A DNA stretch of 64,000 bases, from the NCBI GenBank assembly GCA_029338735.1, contig JAQYAY010000041.1:1-64000 (forward strand), written 5' to 3'. The stretch comes from Lachnospiraceae bacterium (GTDB lineage Bacteria > Bacillota > Clostridia > Lachnospirales > Lachnospiraceae). The translations under genes and the position numbers were made by a program. The notes below the pieces were generated by a model. That model was not told the DNA's origin and did no database searches. It saw only the letters and a program-made list of their open reading frames with translations. Shown here piece by piece: positions 27,447 to 36,549 of the stretch; the stretch's first letter is position 1, and each line of letters begins with the position of its first letter.

Positions 27447-28421
27447 ATGTGTACATGTGCGACATATGCGACAAAAGATCATTACTTTGGCAGAAATCTG
27501 GATCTGGAGTATTCCTATCATGAGACTGTAACGGTCACTCCGAGAAATTTTCCGCTGACATTCAGAAAAGAAAAGACGATAGACACTCATCCTGCTATCA
27601 TTGGAATGGCGTTCGTGAACGAAGGATATCCGCTGTATTATGACGCCACGAATGAGTATGGACTGTCGATGGCCGGACTTAATTTCCCCGGGAATGGATA
27701 TTTCACAGACCCGCAAAATGACAAGGATAATATTGCACCGTTTGAATTTATTCCATGGATCCTGGGGCAGTGCCGTAATCTGTCTGAGGCAAGGACCTTA
27801 CTTTCACGCATAAATCTTGTCAATATCCCGTTCAGTGACAGTCTGCCGATCACGCCGCTGCATTGGATGATTGCAGACCAGAATGGATCTGTTGTCGTAG
27901 AGTCGGTAAAGGACGGGATACATGTCTATGATAATCCTGTCGGAGTGATGACTAATAATCCGACCTTTGACTTTCAGATGTTCAGGCTAAATGACTATCA
28001 GGCGGTCTCGAAGGATCCGGCAGAGAACAGGTTTGCTAAAGGACTTCCTCTTGAGCAGTACAGCAGAGGAATGGGCGGCATTGGGATACCGGGAGATCTC
28101 TCGTCTGCATCCAGGTTCGTAAAGGTGGCTTTTACGAAAATGAATTCTCTGTCCGGAGACGATGAATCAGCATCCATAAGCCAGTTTTTCCATATTCTTG
28201 GGTCAGTGGAGCAGCAGAGAGGATGCTGTCACCTTGGCGGTGGCAAATATGAGATCACAATTTATTCATCATGCTGTAATATGGATAAGGGAATCTATTA
28301 TTATACGACTTACGAGAACAGCCAGATCACTGCCTGCGATATGCATCACGAGGATCTCGACTCAGCGGATCTGGTGAGTTTCCCTCTCGTCGAGGGACAG
28401 CAGATAAGGTGGTCAAACTGA
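27447..28421 (+). CDS. Choloylglycine hydrolase family enzyme (bile salt hydrolase-like)
   Basis: An Ntn-hydrolase that cuts a linear amide bond; bile salt hydrolases free bile acids from glycine or taurine, and penicillin V acylases are relatives. After removal of Met1 the nucleophile is Cys2 (MCTCATY). Arg16 and Asp19 (YFGRNLDLE), Asn79 (AGLNFPGN), the Asn pair at 170-171 (MTNNPTFD) and Arg223 (GDLSSASRF) match the bile-salt-hydrolase catalytic set. Length is 324 residues, with no signal peptide, so cytoplasmic. GGGAGGTG precedes the ATG, just after a small palindrome (27420-27433). Substrate specificity is inferred only from these residues. Confidence 0.9.
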   Translation: MCTCATYATKDHYFGRNLDLEYSYHETVTVTPRNFPLTFRKEKTIDTHPAIIGMAFVNEGYPLYYDATNEYGLSMAGLNFPGNGYFTDPQNDKDNIAPFEFIPWILGQCRNLSEARTLLSRINLVNIPFSDSLPITPLHWMIADQNGSVVVESVKDGIHVYDNPVGVMTNNPTFDFQMFRLNDYQAVSKDPAENRFAKGLPLEQYSRGMGGIGIPGDLSSASRFVKVAFTKMNSLSGDDESASISQFFHILGSVEQQRGCCHLGGGKYEITIYSSCCNMDKGIYYYTTYENSQITACDMHHEDLDSADLVSFPLVEGQQIRWSN

Positions 28422-28464
28422 AGGAAAGGAATAAGGCGCTTTCTTCTCCAGGAATCATAAAAAT

Positions 28465-28503
28465 AAAGAGACAGCGAAGTATCTGCTTCACTGCCTCTTT
28501 TTT
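28465..28503. terminator. Bidirectional terminator between convergent genes
   Basis: A 15-bp stem with two mismatches (28465-28479 with 28486-28500) and a 6-base loop. T-runs lie on the right for the plus strand and on the left, as A-rich sequence, for the minus strand. It serves the choloylglycine hydrolase and the alcohol dehydrogenase. Confidence 0.85.
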
Positions 28504-28522
28504 ATTTCTGCTAAAATATGTA

Positions 28523-29707
28523 TCAGTATGCTTCACGATAGATCTGAAGGATGTCATCACGGTTCAATGGCTTTGGTCCGTCAAGGACTCGCTTGCCATT
28601 CTGTGAGACTATATCAGCAAGCGTCACAAGGTCGTTCTCGGTGATCTTGTCTGAGAGCTCACGAAGAGTGACAGGCATTCCGATAGATCTGTAATAGTCT
28701 ACCTGCATATCAATGGCCTTTGAAGCACCGATTTCAGGATGATCGCTGTCTACATCAACATCCCATACATCATGAGCGAATTTGCCCCAGCGAGTCTTGT
28801 TATATGGCATATTGTATCTTGCCCATGCAGGCCACAGAGCCGAGAGACCAGCGCCATGAGCTATTTCAGGATACATACCGCTGAGCGGGTGCTCGAACTG
28901 ATGGAGCTGAAGGAACTTGTGTCTTCCGAGTCCAGTCAGGTCGTTGTGTGCAAGAGAGCTTGCCCACATCATTGTAGCTCTTGCATTATAGTCTGTAGGA
29001 TCCTCGATGCATTTCTTTCCGGCCTTATTATTTTCTCTCATTACTGCACATGCAATTGCATCTGTCAGATCTGTATGATCTCCTATATCGAAAAATCTCT
29101 CAAGAGTATGCATTGTGATATCCACGGCTCCGCATCCGGTCTGGAATGCAGGAACAGTGTATGTCAGGCACGGATCTTCGATTGCGAAGTTCATTCTGTT
29201 CTGAGGGCAGTTGATACCTTTCTTCGCATGGATCTTGTCATCCGAAATGACGCATGAATCGGACATCTCTGAGCCTGCGGCTGCAATAGTCAGTATGCAG
29301 CCTTTCTTTAATGACTTTGTAAATGGTACTTTCTGAGTCTGCAGATCCCATTCATCCACGTCCGGATTGGCGGCACCATGAGAGATGGCCTTTGATGAAT
29401 CAATTACAGATCCACCGCCTACTGCAAGGATGAAGTCGACATTTTCATCGACAGCGAGCCTGACACCCTTTCTTACGAGATCAATAGTCGGATTGGCTCT
29501 TACACCACCGAGCTCTACAAATGGAATTCCCTCATCTGTCATTGCTTTTCTTACCTTCTCTAGCAGTCCGCTCTTCTCGGCAGAATGACCGCCATAGTGC
29601 AGAAGCACCTTTGTGGCGCCGAATTCCTTTAAATATTTTCCGACATTCAGTTCCTCATCTTTTCCGAAATATACCTTTGTCGGAATATCATATACGAAAT
29701 TATTCAT
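28523..29707 (-). CDS. Iron-containing alcohol dehydrogenase (butanol dehydrogenase-like)
   Basis: Group III NAD(P)-dependent alcohol/aldehyde oxidoreductase, likely reducing an aldehyde in fermentation or detoxification. It starts MNNFVYDIPTKVYFGKDE as in clostridial BdhA/B and YqhD relatives; GGGSVIDSSKAISH is the nucleotide-binding loop, and HQFEHPLSG plus nearby His residues bind iron. AAGGAGG precedes the ATG. It is transcribed divergently from fbp. The physiological substrate cannot be read from sequence. Confidence 0.94.
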   Translation of the reverse strand: MNNFVYDIPTKVYFGKDEELNVGKYLKEFGATKVLLHYGGHSAEKSGLLEKVRKAMTDEGIPFVELGGVRANPTIDLVRKGVRLAVDENVDFILAVGGGSVIDSSKAISHGAANPDVDEWDLQTQKVPFTKSLKKGCILTIAAAGSEMSDSCVISDDKIHAKKGINCPQNRMNFAIEDPCLTYTVPAFQTGCGAVDITMHTLERFFDIGDHTDLTDAIACAVMRENNKAGKKCIEDPTDYNARATMMWASSLAHNDLTGLGRHKFLQLHQFEHPLSGMYPEIAHGAGLSALWPAWARYNMPYNKTRWGKFAHDVWDVDVDSDHPEIGASKAIDMQVDYYRSIGMPVTLRELSDKITENDLVTLADIVSQNGKRVLDGPKPLNRDDILQIYREAY

Positions 29708-29737
29708 AGCAAGCCTCCTTAGTAAATAATCATAATC

Positions 29738-29766
29738 TTGCTAAACACTTCGCTAAACATTATAAT
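29738..29766 (+). promoter_or_regulatory. Promoter of fbp; its -10 may also serve the divergent dehydrogenase
   Basis: TTGCTA (29738-29743), a 17-base spacer and TATAAT (29761-29766). The -10 sits in ATTATAAT (29759-29766), which reads TATAAT on both strands. A direct repeat GCTAAACA occurs at 29740-29747 and 29752-29759, on one face of the DNA 12 bases apart. Confidence 0.75.
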
Positions 29767-29810
29767 CGAATCTGGAGAGAAATTAAAGACTGAAATTGCA
29801 GGAGGTGCAT

Positions 29811-31688
29811 ATGCCATCTGATCATGAAAAATATCTGGATCTTTTACGTACTAAGTATCCTACGCCGCAGTCAGTGCGCACGGAGATCATCAATCTGAGT
29901 GCGATTCTGAATCTGCCAAAGGGCACTGAGCATTTCATGAGTGATCTGCACGGGGATTTCGAAGCTTTTTACCATATCCTTAACAGCTGTTCCGGTGTCA
30001 TCAGGGAGAAGATCAGGCTGATATTTTCGGATGAGCTCTCAGATTCTGAGATATACGAGCTTGCAACTCTTGTCTATTATCCTGAAGAAAAAATGCATCT
30101 GCTAAAAAAAGAGGGCAGGATAAATGACGGCTGGTACAGGGTAACGCTTAATGAGCTGATCAGACTGGCAAGACAGCTGTCAAGCAAGTATACGAGATCC
30201 AAGGTCAGGAAGGCGATGCCAAAGGACTTCGCATATATCATAGATGAGCTCATACATATGCAGAAGGATGAGGATGACAATCAGGTCAGATATCATCAGG
30301 AGATCATCGATACCATCATCAGTCTGCATAATGCTGACGAGTTCATCAAGGCACTTTCATCTCTTATCAAGAGGCTGGCCGTAGACCATCTCCATATTGT
30401 CGGAGATATCTTTGACAGAGGGCCATCGGCAGACCGTATCATGGATCTGCTGATGCATCATCATTCACTCGATATCCAGTGGGGCAATCATGATATACTG
30501 TGGATGGGAGCCGCCTGCGGAAGCAGGGCCTGTGTGGCAAATGTACTGAAGAACAATCTGAAATACAAGAATACAGAAATCCTCGAAAAGGGATATGGTA
30601 TTTCTCTGCGCAGACTGATGCTGTTCGGAATGAAGTATTATCCTTCTGATGACCCGATCGACAGTGCCTACAGAGCTGTAAGCATCATTGCCTTAAAGCT
30701 CGAAGGACAGATAATAGCTGATCATCCTGACTATGATATGGCGGAACGCAATATGCTCTCGAAGACTGACTGGGACAGCTATTCAGTTGACGGGTATAGT
30801 CTGAATACTCATGACTTCCCGACAATCGATAAGAATGATCCATGCGCTCTTTCCGATGATGAAGAAAAAATAATAGATGCTGCTGCAGATGATTTCAGGA
30901 ATTCTTCGAGACTGCAGATGCATGTGCAGTTCCTGTATGACAATGGCAGCATGTACCTGATCCATAACGGCAATTTACTCTATCATGGGTGTATACCGAT
31001 GAATGAAGACGGTAATTTTTCAGGAATCACCCATGATGGTCATACGTATAAGGGCAGGGAATATCTGGATATGGCTGAGAAGAGGGCAAGAAGAGCATGG
31101 AAGAAGTCTCATGCAACCGGAATACTCGAGCCTCATATGAGTGAAGAACAGAAGAATGATCTGGACTTCATGTGGTTTCTATGGGGAGGCCCGAAGTCAC
31201 CTCTGTGCGGAAGGATTCTGAAGACTTTTGAGAGAGAGTTCATATATGACAGCTCATCATGGAACGAGCCACAGGATCCGTATTATACTTTTTACAGAGA
31301 CAGGAGAACCTGTGACATGATACTTCGTGAGTTCGGTCTCTATGGAGAGCATACGCATATCATAAACGGTCATACTCCTGTGCATGTAAAGGATGGAGAA
31401 CAGCCTGTACGTGCAGACGGAAGACTCTATGTGATAGACGGAGGATTCTCGAATCCGATGCACAAGACTACGGGAATAGCAGGATATACACTGATATACA
31501 ATTCTCATGGGCTCAGGCTCAAGGCTCATCAACCGTTCCAGGGAGTTGAGGCGGCACTGTCAGGCAATGTGGATATCGAGTCTGATTCAAGGCTTGTGGA
31601 GAAAAATGAGAACCGTATACTTGTGGCAGATTCTGATAACGGAGAGAAGATAAAAGAACAGATTGCAGACCTCAGGGAACTGCTGTAA
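29811..31688 (+). CDS. fbp: Fructose-1,6-bisphosphatase, class III
   Basis: Dephosphorylates fructose-1,6-bisphosphate in gluconeogenesis. The metallophosphatase motifs are SDLHGDF (residues ~44-50), GDIFDRGP and GNHD (~225-228); about 625 residues is the usual size of the Firmicutes class III enzyme, unrelated to E. coli Fbp. ATG at 29811 has AGGAGGT 5 bases upstream; a TTG at 29796 would overlap that site. It is monocistronic, with its own promoter and ychF having another. Confidence 0.96.
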   Translation: MPSDHEKYLDLLRTKYPTPQSVRTEIINLSAILNLPKGTEHFMSDLHGDFEAFYHILNSCSGVIREKIRLIFSDELSDSEIYELATLVYYPEEKMHLLKKEGRINDGWYRVTLNELIRLARQLSSKYTRSKVRKAMPKDFAYIIDELIHMQKDEDDNQVRYHQEIIDTIISLHNADEFIKALSSLIKRLAVDHLHIVGDIFDRGPSADRIMDLLMHHHSLDIQWGNHDILWMGAACGSRACVANVLKNNLKYKNTEILEKGYGISLRRLMLFGMKYYPSDDPIDSAYRAVSIIALKLEGQIIADHPDYDMAERNMLSKTDWDSYSVDGYSLNTHDFPTIDKNDPCALSDDEEKIIDAAADDFRNSSRLQMHVQFLYDNGSMYLIHNGNLLYHGCIPMNEDGNFSGITHDGHTYKGREYLDMAEKRARRAWKKSHATGILEPHMSEEQKNDLDFMWFLWGGPKSPLCGRILKTFEREFIYDSSSWNEPQDPYYTFYRDRRTCDMILREFGLYGEHTHIINGHTPVHVKDGEQPVRADGRLYVIDGGFSNPMHKTTGIAGYTLIYNSHGLRLKAHQPFQGVEAALSGNVDIESDSRLVEKNENRILVADSDNGEKIKEQIADLRELL

Positions 31689-31692
31689 ATCC

Positions 31693-31721
31693 TTGCATTT
31701 TCACAGTAAGAAAGATATAAT
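31693..31721 (+). promoter_or_regulatory. Promoter of ychF-nrdR
   Basis: TTGCAT (31693-31698), a 17-base spacer and TATAAT (31716-31721), 32 bases upstream of the ychF ATG. Confidence 0.8.
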
Positions 31722-31753
31722 TATAAAGATTTTGAAGTAAGGAGTAATATGCA

Positions 31754-32854
31754 ATGAAACTAGGCATAGTAGGCCTGCCAAATGTAGGCAAGAGTACACT
31801 TTTCAATTCACTGACAAAGGCGGGGGCTCTCGCAGCCAACTACCCGTTCGCTACGATCGATCCGAATGTCGGAGTCGTAAATGTACCTGATGAGCGTATT
31901 GAGAAGCTGACAGAGATGAATCACAGCAAGAAGACTATTCCTGCTGTTATTGAATTCGTAGATATTGCAGGACTCGTAAAGGGAGCCAGCAAGGGTGAAG
32001 GACTTGGCAACCAGTTCCTTGCCAATATCAGGGAATGTGATGCAATCATCCATGTTGTCAGATGTTTTGAGGATTCAAATATCGTTCACGTAGATGGCAA
32101 TATAGATCCGAAGAGAGATATAGAGACGATCAATCTTGAGCTTCTTTTCTCAGATATGGAAGTTCTTGACAGAAGATATCAGAAGATCAAGAAGCAGTCC
32201 AATATGGACAAGACATTGAAGCCTGAGGTGGCTCTTCTTGAGAGACTCAAGCCATTCCTCGAAGAGGGAAAGATGGCCAAGGCATTCGAGTGTGAAAATG
32301 AGGACGAAGAAGCTCTGCTTAAGGGATATAATCTCCTCACTGCAAAGCCTACAATCTATGCTGCCAATGTCGCAGAGGATGATCTCTCAGATGACGGGGC
32401 ATCCAATCCGCATGTACAGGCTGTAAGAGAGGCCGCAAAGGAAGACGGATCTGAGGTATTTGTAGTAAGTGCTGAGATCGAGCAGGAGATATCAGAGCTT
32501 GATGATCCAGAGGAGAAGAAGGAGTTCCTGTCAGATCTCGGACTCAAAGAGTCAGGACTTGACAAGCTGATAAAGGCATCATATTCACTTCTCGGTCTCA
32601 TCTCATTCCTTACCACAGGTGAGGACGAGACAAGGGCATGGACCATTACCAAGGGTACGAAGGCTCCGCAGGCAGCAGGAAAGATTCATTCAGATTTTGA
32701 GAGAGGATTCATCTGTGCAGAGACAGTTGCATACAAGGATCTGATGGACTGCGGTTCAATGCAGGCCGCCAGAGAAAAAGGACTGGTACGTACAGAGGGA
32801 AAAGAGTATGTGGTTCAGGATGGAGATGTAATCCTGTTCAGGTTCAATGTGTGA
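31754..32854 (+). CDS. ychF: Obg-like ATPase YchF (redox-regulated ribosome-binding ATPase)
   Basis: P-loop ATPase of the Obg group that associates with ribosomes and affects stress tolerance. It has G1 GLPNVGKST (residues ~6-14), DIAGLVKGASKGEGLGNQFL (G3 and following) and a C-terminal TGS-like domain (WTITKGTKAPQAAGKIHSDF). 366 residues is standard. AAGGAG precedes the ATG. nrdR follows 21 bases later. Confidence 0.97.
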   Translation: MKLGIVGLPNVGKSTLFNSLTKAGALAANYPFATIDPNVGVVNVPDERIEKLTEMNHSKKTIPAVIEFVDIAGLVKGASKGEGLGNQFLANIRECDAIIHVVRCFEDSNIVHVDGNIDPKRDIETINLELLFSDMEVLDRRYQKIKKQSNMDKTLKPEVALLERLKPFLEEGKMAKAFECENEDEEALLKGYNLLTAKPTIYAANVAEDDLSDDGASNPHVQAVREAAKEDGSEVFVVSAEIEQEISELDDPEEKKEFLSDLGLKESGLDKLIKASYSLLGLISFLTTGEDETRAWTITKGTKAPQAAGKIHSDFERGFICAETVAYKDLMDCGSMQAAREKGLVRTEGKEYVVQDGDVILFRFNV

Positions 32855-32875
32855 TAAGAAAGAAGGAAAACGAAG

Positions 32876-33331
32876 ATGAAATGTCCGTATTGTGGATCAG
32901 ACAACACCAGAGTCATTGATTCAAGACCAGCAGACGACAACACCTCTATCAGACGCCGCAGACACTGCGATGACTGCAATAAGAGGTTCACGACATATGA
33001 GAAGGTAGAGACAATCCCTCTTATCGTGATCAAGAAGGATATGGGCCGTGAGCAGTATGACAGAAGGAAGATTGAGAAGGGAATTCTCGTTGCCTGCCAT
33101 AAGAGACCAGTATCAGCCATGGAGATCACAAAGATCGTAAACGAGGTTGAAAAAGATATCTTTGCCCGTGAAGAGCGTGAGATTCCAAGTTCTGTCATTG
33201 GAGAGATAGTAATGGACAAGCTCGTGGATGTGGATCCGGTTGCATATGTCAGATTCGCATCTGTCTACAGGGAGTTCAAGGATGTTAATTCATTCATGAA
33301 TGAACTCAAGAAAATGATGAAAGAGAAATAA
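32876..33331 (+). CDS. nrdR: Transcriptional repressor NrdR
   Basis: Represses ribonucleotide reductase genes in response to nucleotide binding. The zinc ribbon uses Cys3, Cys6, Cys31 and Cys34, followed by the RRRR-containing basic patch (residues 26-29), and the rest is an ATP-cone domain. 151 residues is normal. No nrd genes or NrdR boxes are in the window, so it acts in trans. It shares a transcript with ychF. Confidence 0.97.
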   Translation: MKCPYCGSDNTRVIDSRPADDNTSIRRRRHCDDCNKRFTTYEKVETIPLIVIKKDMGREQYDRRKIEKGILVACHKRPVSAMEITKIVNEVEKDIFAREEREIPSSVIGEIVMDKLVDVDPVAYVRFASVYREFKDVNSFMNELKKMMKEK

Positions 33332-33333
33332 GC

Positions 33334-33362
33334 TTGCATTTATATGCACAATCGTGTAAAAT
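33334..33362 (+). promoter_or_regulatory. Promoter of efp
   Basis: TTGCAT (33334-33339), a 17-base spacer and TAAAAT (33357-33362), with TG immediately upstream of the -10. Confidence 0.78.
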
Positions 33363-33401
33363 GTTTTAGTAAATTTTGAAAAGAATCAAGGAGGTTCAGA
33401 T

Positions 33402-33959
33402 ATGGTAACAGCCGGCGATTTCAAAAACGGCATCACAATCGAGTATGATAACGGAGTTTATCAGATTATCGAGTTCCAGCACGTTAAGCCAGGAAAGGGT
33501 GCAGCATTCGTTCGTACCAAGCTCAAGGATATCAAGAATGGCGGAGTAGTAGAGACTACTTTCCGTCCTACAGAGAAGTTCCCACAGGCTCACATTGACA
33601 GAAGAGATATGCAGTATCTGTACAATGATGGAGATCTGTACTATTTCATGGATACAGAGACATATGATCAGATTTCTCTTCCGAAGGAAGATATCGGTGA
33701 TTCCCTGAAGTTCGTTAAAGAGAACGAAATGGTCAAGATCTGCTCACACAATGGTGATGTCTTCGCCGTAGAGCCGCCTCTCTTCGTAGAGCTTGAGGTC
33801 ACAGATACTGAGCCGGGACTCAAGGGCAATACAGCAACTGGTGCTACAAAGCCGGCTACTCTTGAGACAGGTGCAGAGATTCAGGTACCTCTTTTCGTAA
33901 ATACAGGAGACAAGCTTCAGATCGATACCCGTACAGGAGAATATCTGAAGAGAGTCTGA
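33402..33959 (+). CDS. efp: Elongation factor P
   Basis: Relieves ribosome stalling at polyproline stretches. The three-domain, 185-residue protein has the acceptor loop KPGKGAAF with Lys32 at the position that contacts the P-site tRNA, and the C-terminal signature ending GEYLKRV. AAGGAGG precedes the ATG. No yeaA/epmA-type modification gene is nearby. It is followed by a small protein gene starting 15 bases later. Confidence 0.97.
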   Translation: MVTAGDFKNGITIEYDNGVYQIIEFQHVKPGKGAAFVRTKLKDIKNGGVVETTFRPTEKFPQAHIDRRDMQYLYNDGDLYYFMDTETYDQISLPKEDIGDSLKFVKENEMVKICSHNGDVFAVEPPLFVELEVTDTEPGLKGNTATGATKPATLETGAEIQVPLFVNTGDKLQIDTRTGEYLKRV

Positions 33960-33974
33960 TTGGAGATTGTAAAG

Positions 33975-34178
33975 ATGCAGTATGAAGATATTCCTCTGAA
34001 GAATCTGCTGTCTGACAGACAGGTCTTTGGCATTTTCGATGAGGAATTCCGGAATGGTGGGTGGCTTGATGTGACAGCCCTGCTTGATTCAGAGAGCAGT
34101 TTCGAAGATCTCTACCACGATGGTACGGTTCCTGAGAAAGTCCTCGACCGGATAAAAAAGAGACTGACTGATTTATAA
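33975..34178 (+). CDS. Small acidic protein of unknown function downstream of efp
   Basis: A 67-residue protein (MQYEDIPLKNLLSDRQVFGI start) with no recognised motif, membrane segment or cysteines; roughly helical, ending in a basic patch (KKRLTDL). ATG at 33975 has GGAG 9 bases upstream; an upstream TTG at 33960, directly after the efp stop, would overlap that site. Its codon use matches its neighbours and a terminator follows (34188-34214), which supports a real gene in the efp transcript. Confidence 0.7.
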   Translation: MQYEDIPLKNLLSDRQVFGIFDEEFRNGGWLDVTALLDSESSFEDLYHDGTVPEKVLDRIKKRLTDL

Positions 34179-34187
34179 GAGGTTAAG

Positions 34188-34214
34188 AGGGACGCCTATG
34201 CGTCCCTGTTTTAT
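34188..34214 (+). terminator. Terminator after the efp unit
   Basis: An 8-bp perfect stem AGGGACGC/GCGTCCCT (34188-34195 and 34200-34207) with CTAT loop and GTTTTATT tail. Confidence 0.8.
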
Positions 34215-34218
34215 TGTT

Positions 34219-34539
34219 ATGAGTATTTTTAACAGGACTAAGGACATCACATTAAATGATGCGATAAATATCACCCGCACAACAGAGAATACAGTGCTTG
34301 TAGATATCAGGACCAAGGAAAAATATAAAAAAGATCATATTCCTGGTTCCATCAATGTACCATTCAATAATATAAAGACGATACACAGCAGGATTCCTGA
34401 TACCGACACCAGGCTTTATATCTATGGTGATGAATACACCCGTCCTCTAAAATATGCCAGATCATTTAGAAAAGAAGGTTATCATAATATCGTCAGTGCC
34501 GGACGCATTGAGGATCATCATGTGAGAGAATATAAGTAA
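34219..34539 (+). CDS. Rhodanese-like domain protein lacking the catalytic cysteine
   Basis: A 106-residue single rhodanese fold: VLVDIRTKEKYKKDHIPGSI is the conserved early segment. Where active enzymes have a Cys at the start of the active loop this one reads YIYGDEYTRP, so there is no cysteine nucleophile and sulfur transfer is unlikely. Start is uncertain: ATG at 34219 (MSIFNRTKD) has no ribosome-binding site; ATG at 34198 has AGAGGG upstream but lies within the terminator hairpin and adds MRPCFIV. pulA begins 12 bases later, so the two may be co-transcribed. Confidence 0.75.
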   Translation: MSIFNRTKDITLNDAINITRTTENTVLVDIRTKEKYKKDHIPGSINVPFNNIKTIHSRIPDTDTRLYIYGDEYTRPLKYARSFRKEGYHNIVSAGRIEDHHVREYK

Positions 34540-34551
34540 GGAAGTGCAGTA

Positions 34552-36534
34552 ATGAGCCGTACACCACTTGAATGGAAAGAATTTTATACAAGCAGTTCTT
34601 TTTCTGCAAAATATAATTACTCAGGCCGCCTGGGTGCCTGGGTAGACAGTGAAGGGACACATTTCAGATTGTGGAGCCCGATGGCACAGGAAGTCCATCT
34701 GAGGCTTTTTGATCATGGATCGGCCAGTGAAGACGGTACTGAAGGCGATGTGCCAGCTTCTGACTATACCATGCAGTATGGAAAAAACGGTGTCTTTTCG
34801 ATAAACAGCAGACAGAATCTCTCTGGCAGATACTATGACTATGTGATCAAGTATGAGGATGAGACTGTTGAGACTGTCGATCCTTATGCAGTCTCATGCG
34901 GAGTAAACGGTATGAGAGGCCAGATCCTTGATCTGACGTCTACTGATCCTGATGGATGGGTAGAAGACAGACCACCTGCAAAGACACCTGAGACCGTCAT
35001 CTGTGAGACGCATGTGAAGGATTTCTCATGGGACAAGTCTGGCGGATTTCCTGATGATGTCAGAGGTCGTTTCCTTGCTTTTACAAAACAGCATACGAGC
35101 TACAATGGGAAGCCTACAGGCCTTGCATACCTTAAGGATCTGGGTGTCACACATATCCAGCTGCTTCCAGTGTATGACTACTGTACGGTTGACGAGGCAG
35201 CAGCCTTTTCAAACAATCTGAAGGGAACTGATGCTGGTGAACCGTATAACTGGGGCTATGATCCCAGGAACTACTTCTCACCAGAGGGCGGACTCTCCAG
35301 TGATCCATATCGTGGAGAGGTTCGTGTCAGAGAGCTTAAAGAGGCCATTATGGCGCTTCACAGAGCCGGGTTTCGTGTGATTATGGATGTGGTATTCAAT
35401 CATACCTACGGGACTGATACACCGCTTCAGAAGACGGCTCCATGGTACCATTACCGTCTGAATGAGGACGGAAGTCTCTCAGAAGGATCACACTGCGGTA
35501 ATGATGTGGCATCTGAGATGCCTATGACTCATAAGTTCATACTGGACTGTGTCATGTACTGGGCAAAGGAATATCATTTTGACGGATTCCGCTTTGATAT
35601 AATGGGGCTTCTCGATACAGACCTGATGAATGATATAAGAAGGCATCTGGATGATGAATTCGGAAAGGGAGAGAAGCTGATCTATGGTGAGGCATGGGAC
35701 ATGCAGACACATGCGTATGGTGATGCAGTGATGTCTGACAAGTCACATTTCACGAAGCTTGATCCATCAATCGGCTACTTCAATGATATCATCAGGGATT
35801 CTGTTGCTGGATGTGCTTTTATTGATGATGACGCAGGATTTGTCGATGGATCAAAGGATGAGGAAGCTCTGAAAAAGGGAATTGCATCCTGCCTTGGAGG
35901 AGATGGTATTATCTCAAATCCGTCACAGAGCATTACCTTTGTATCATGCCATGACAACCGTACGCTTTGGGACAAGCTTTCAAAGATTAATGGACTTCAT
36001 CCGGTCGGTGATTCAGAGGACAGGAGACTCAGACAGAACAGACTTGCAGCTGCCATATATCTGATGACTCCGGGCAGACCGTTTTTCTTCATAGGAGAAG
36101 AGGGTGCCAGGACCAAGAATGGTGATGAGAATTCATACAACGCGCCGATTGAAGAGAATGCAGTTCACTGGGATCAGCTGTATGAGCATGAAGATCTGAT
36201 CAAGTATTACAAAGGGCTGATAGCACTCAGAAAGAAGCTGCCGATCCTGGGCAGAAAAGATGATCATCTCTCAGATGATTATATGATATCAGGTGGAAGC
36301 AAAGATGGCCTGCCAGAAGGTCTTGTATTCGTTCAGGCGAAGGATGATTCAGGACATCTGCTCTTCGTATATAATGGATCTGAATACGGCAGGAAGCTGT
36401 CCCTTCCATCAGGTCAGTGGCAGCTGCTTGCAGATACAGATTGCTCCACATACTGGGAGAATGAAAAGCCTCACATCGAGAACGAGAAAATAGTTTCAGA
36501 GCCTTTGTCAGCTCTGATCCTGAAGAAAATATAA
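34552..36534 (+). CDS. pulA: Type I pullulanase (GH13), cytoplasmic
   Basis: Debranches alpha-1,6 bonds of pullulan, glycogen or starch fragments. An N-terminal CBM48-like domain (residues ~25-125) precedes the catalytic barrel, which carries the pullulanase hallmark YNWGYDP (~232-238), VFNHTY, nucleophile Asp349 in FRFDIMG, acid Glu380 in YGEAWD and the SCHDNRTLWDK transition-state Asp. There is no signal peptide, so it probably acts on imported maltodextrins or on glycogen. 660 residues is typical of short type I enzymes. It is followed by trpS after 15 bases. Confidence 0.96.
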   Translation: MSRTPLEWKEFYTSSSFSAKYNYSGRLGAWVDSEGTHFRLWSPMAQEVHLRLFDHGSASEDGTEGDVPASDYTMQYGKNGVFSINSRQNLSGRYYDYVIKYEDETVETVDPYAVSCGVNGMRGQILDLTSTDPDGWVEDRPPAKTPETVICETHVKDFSWDKSGGFPDDVRGRFLAFTKQHTSYNGKPTGLAYLKDLGVTHIQLLPVYDYCTVDEAAAFSNNLKGTDAGEPYNWGYDPRNYFSPEGGLSSDPYRGEVRVRELKEAIMALHRAGFRVIMDVVFNHTYGTDTPLQKTAPWYHYRLNEDGSLSEGSHCGNDVASEMPMTHKFILDCVMYWAKEYHFDGFRFDIMGLLDTDLMNDIRRHLDDEFGKGEKLIYGEAWDMQTHAYGDAVMSDKSHFTKLDPSIGYFNDIIRDSVAGCAFIDDDAGFVDGSKDEEALKKGIASCLGGDGIISNPSQSITFVSCHDNRTLWDKLSKINGLHPVGDSEDRRLRQNRLAAAIYLMTPGRPFFFIGEEGARTKNGDENSYNAPIEENAVHWDQLYEHEDLIKYYKGLIALRKKLPILGRKDDHLSDDYMISGGSKDGLPEGLVFVQAKDDSGHLLFVYNGSEYGRKLSLPSGQWQLLADTDCSTYWENEKPHIENEKIVSEPLSALILKKI

Positions 36535-36549
36535 CAGGAGGACAAGATT

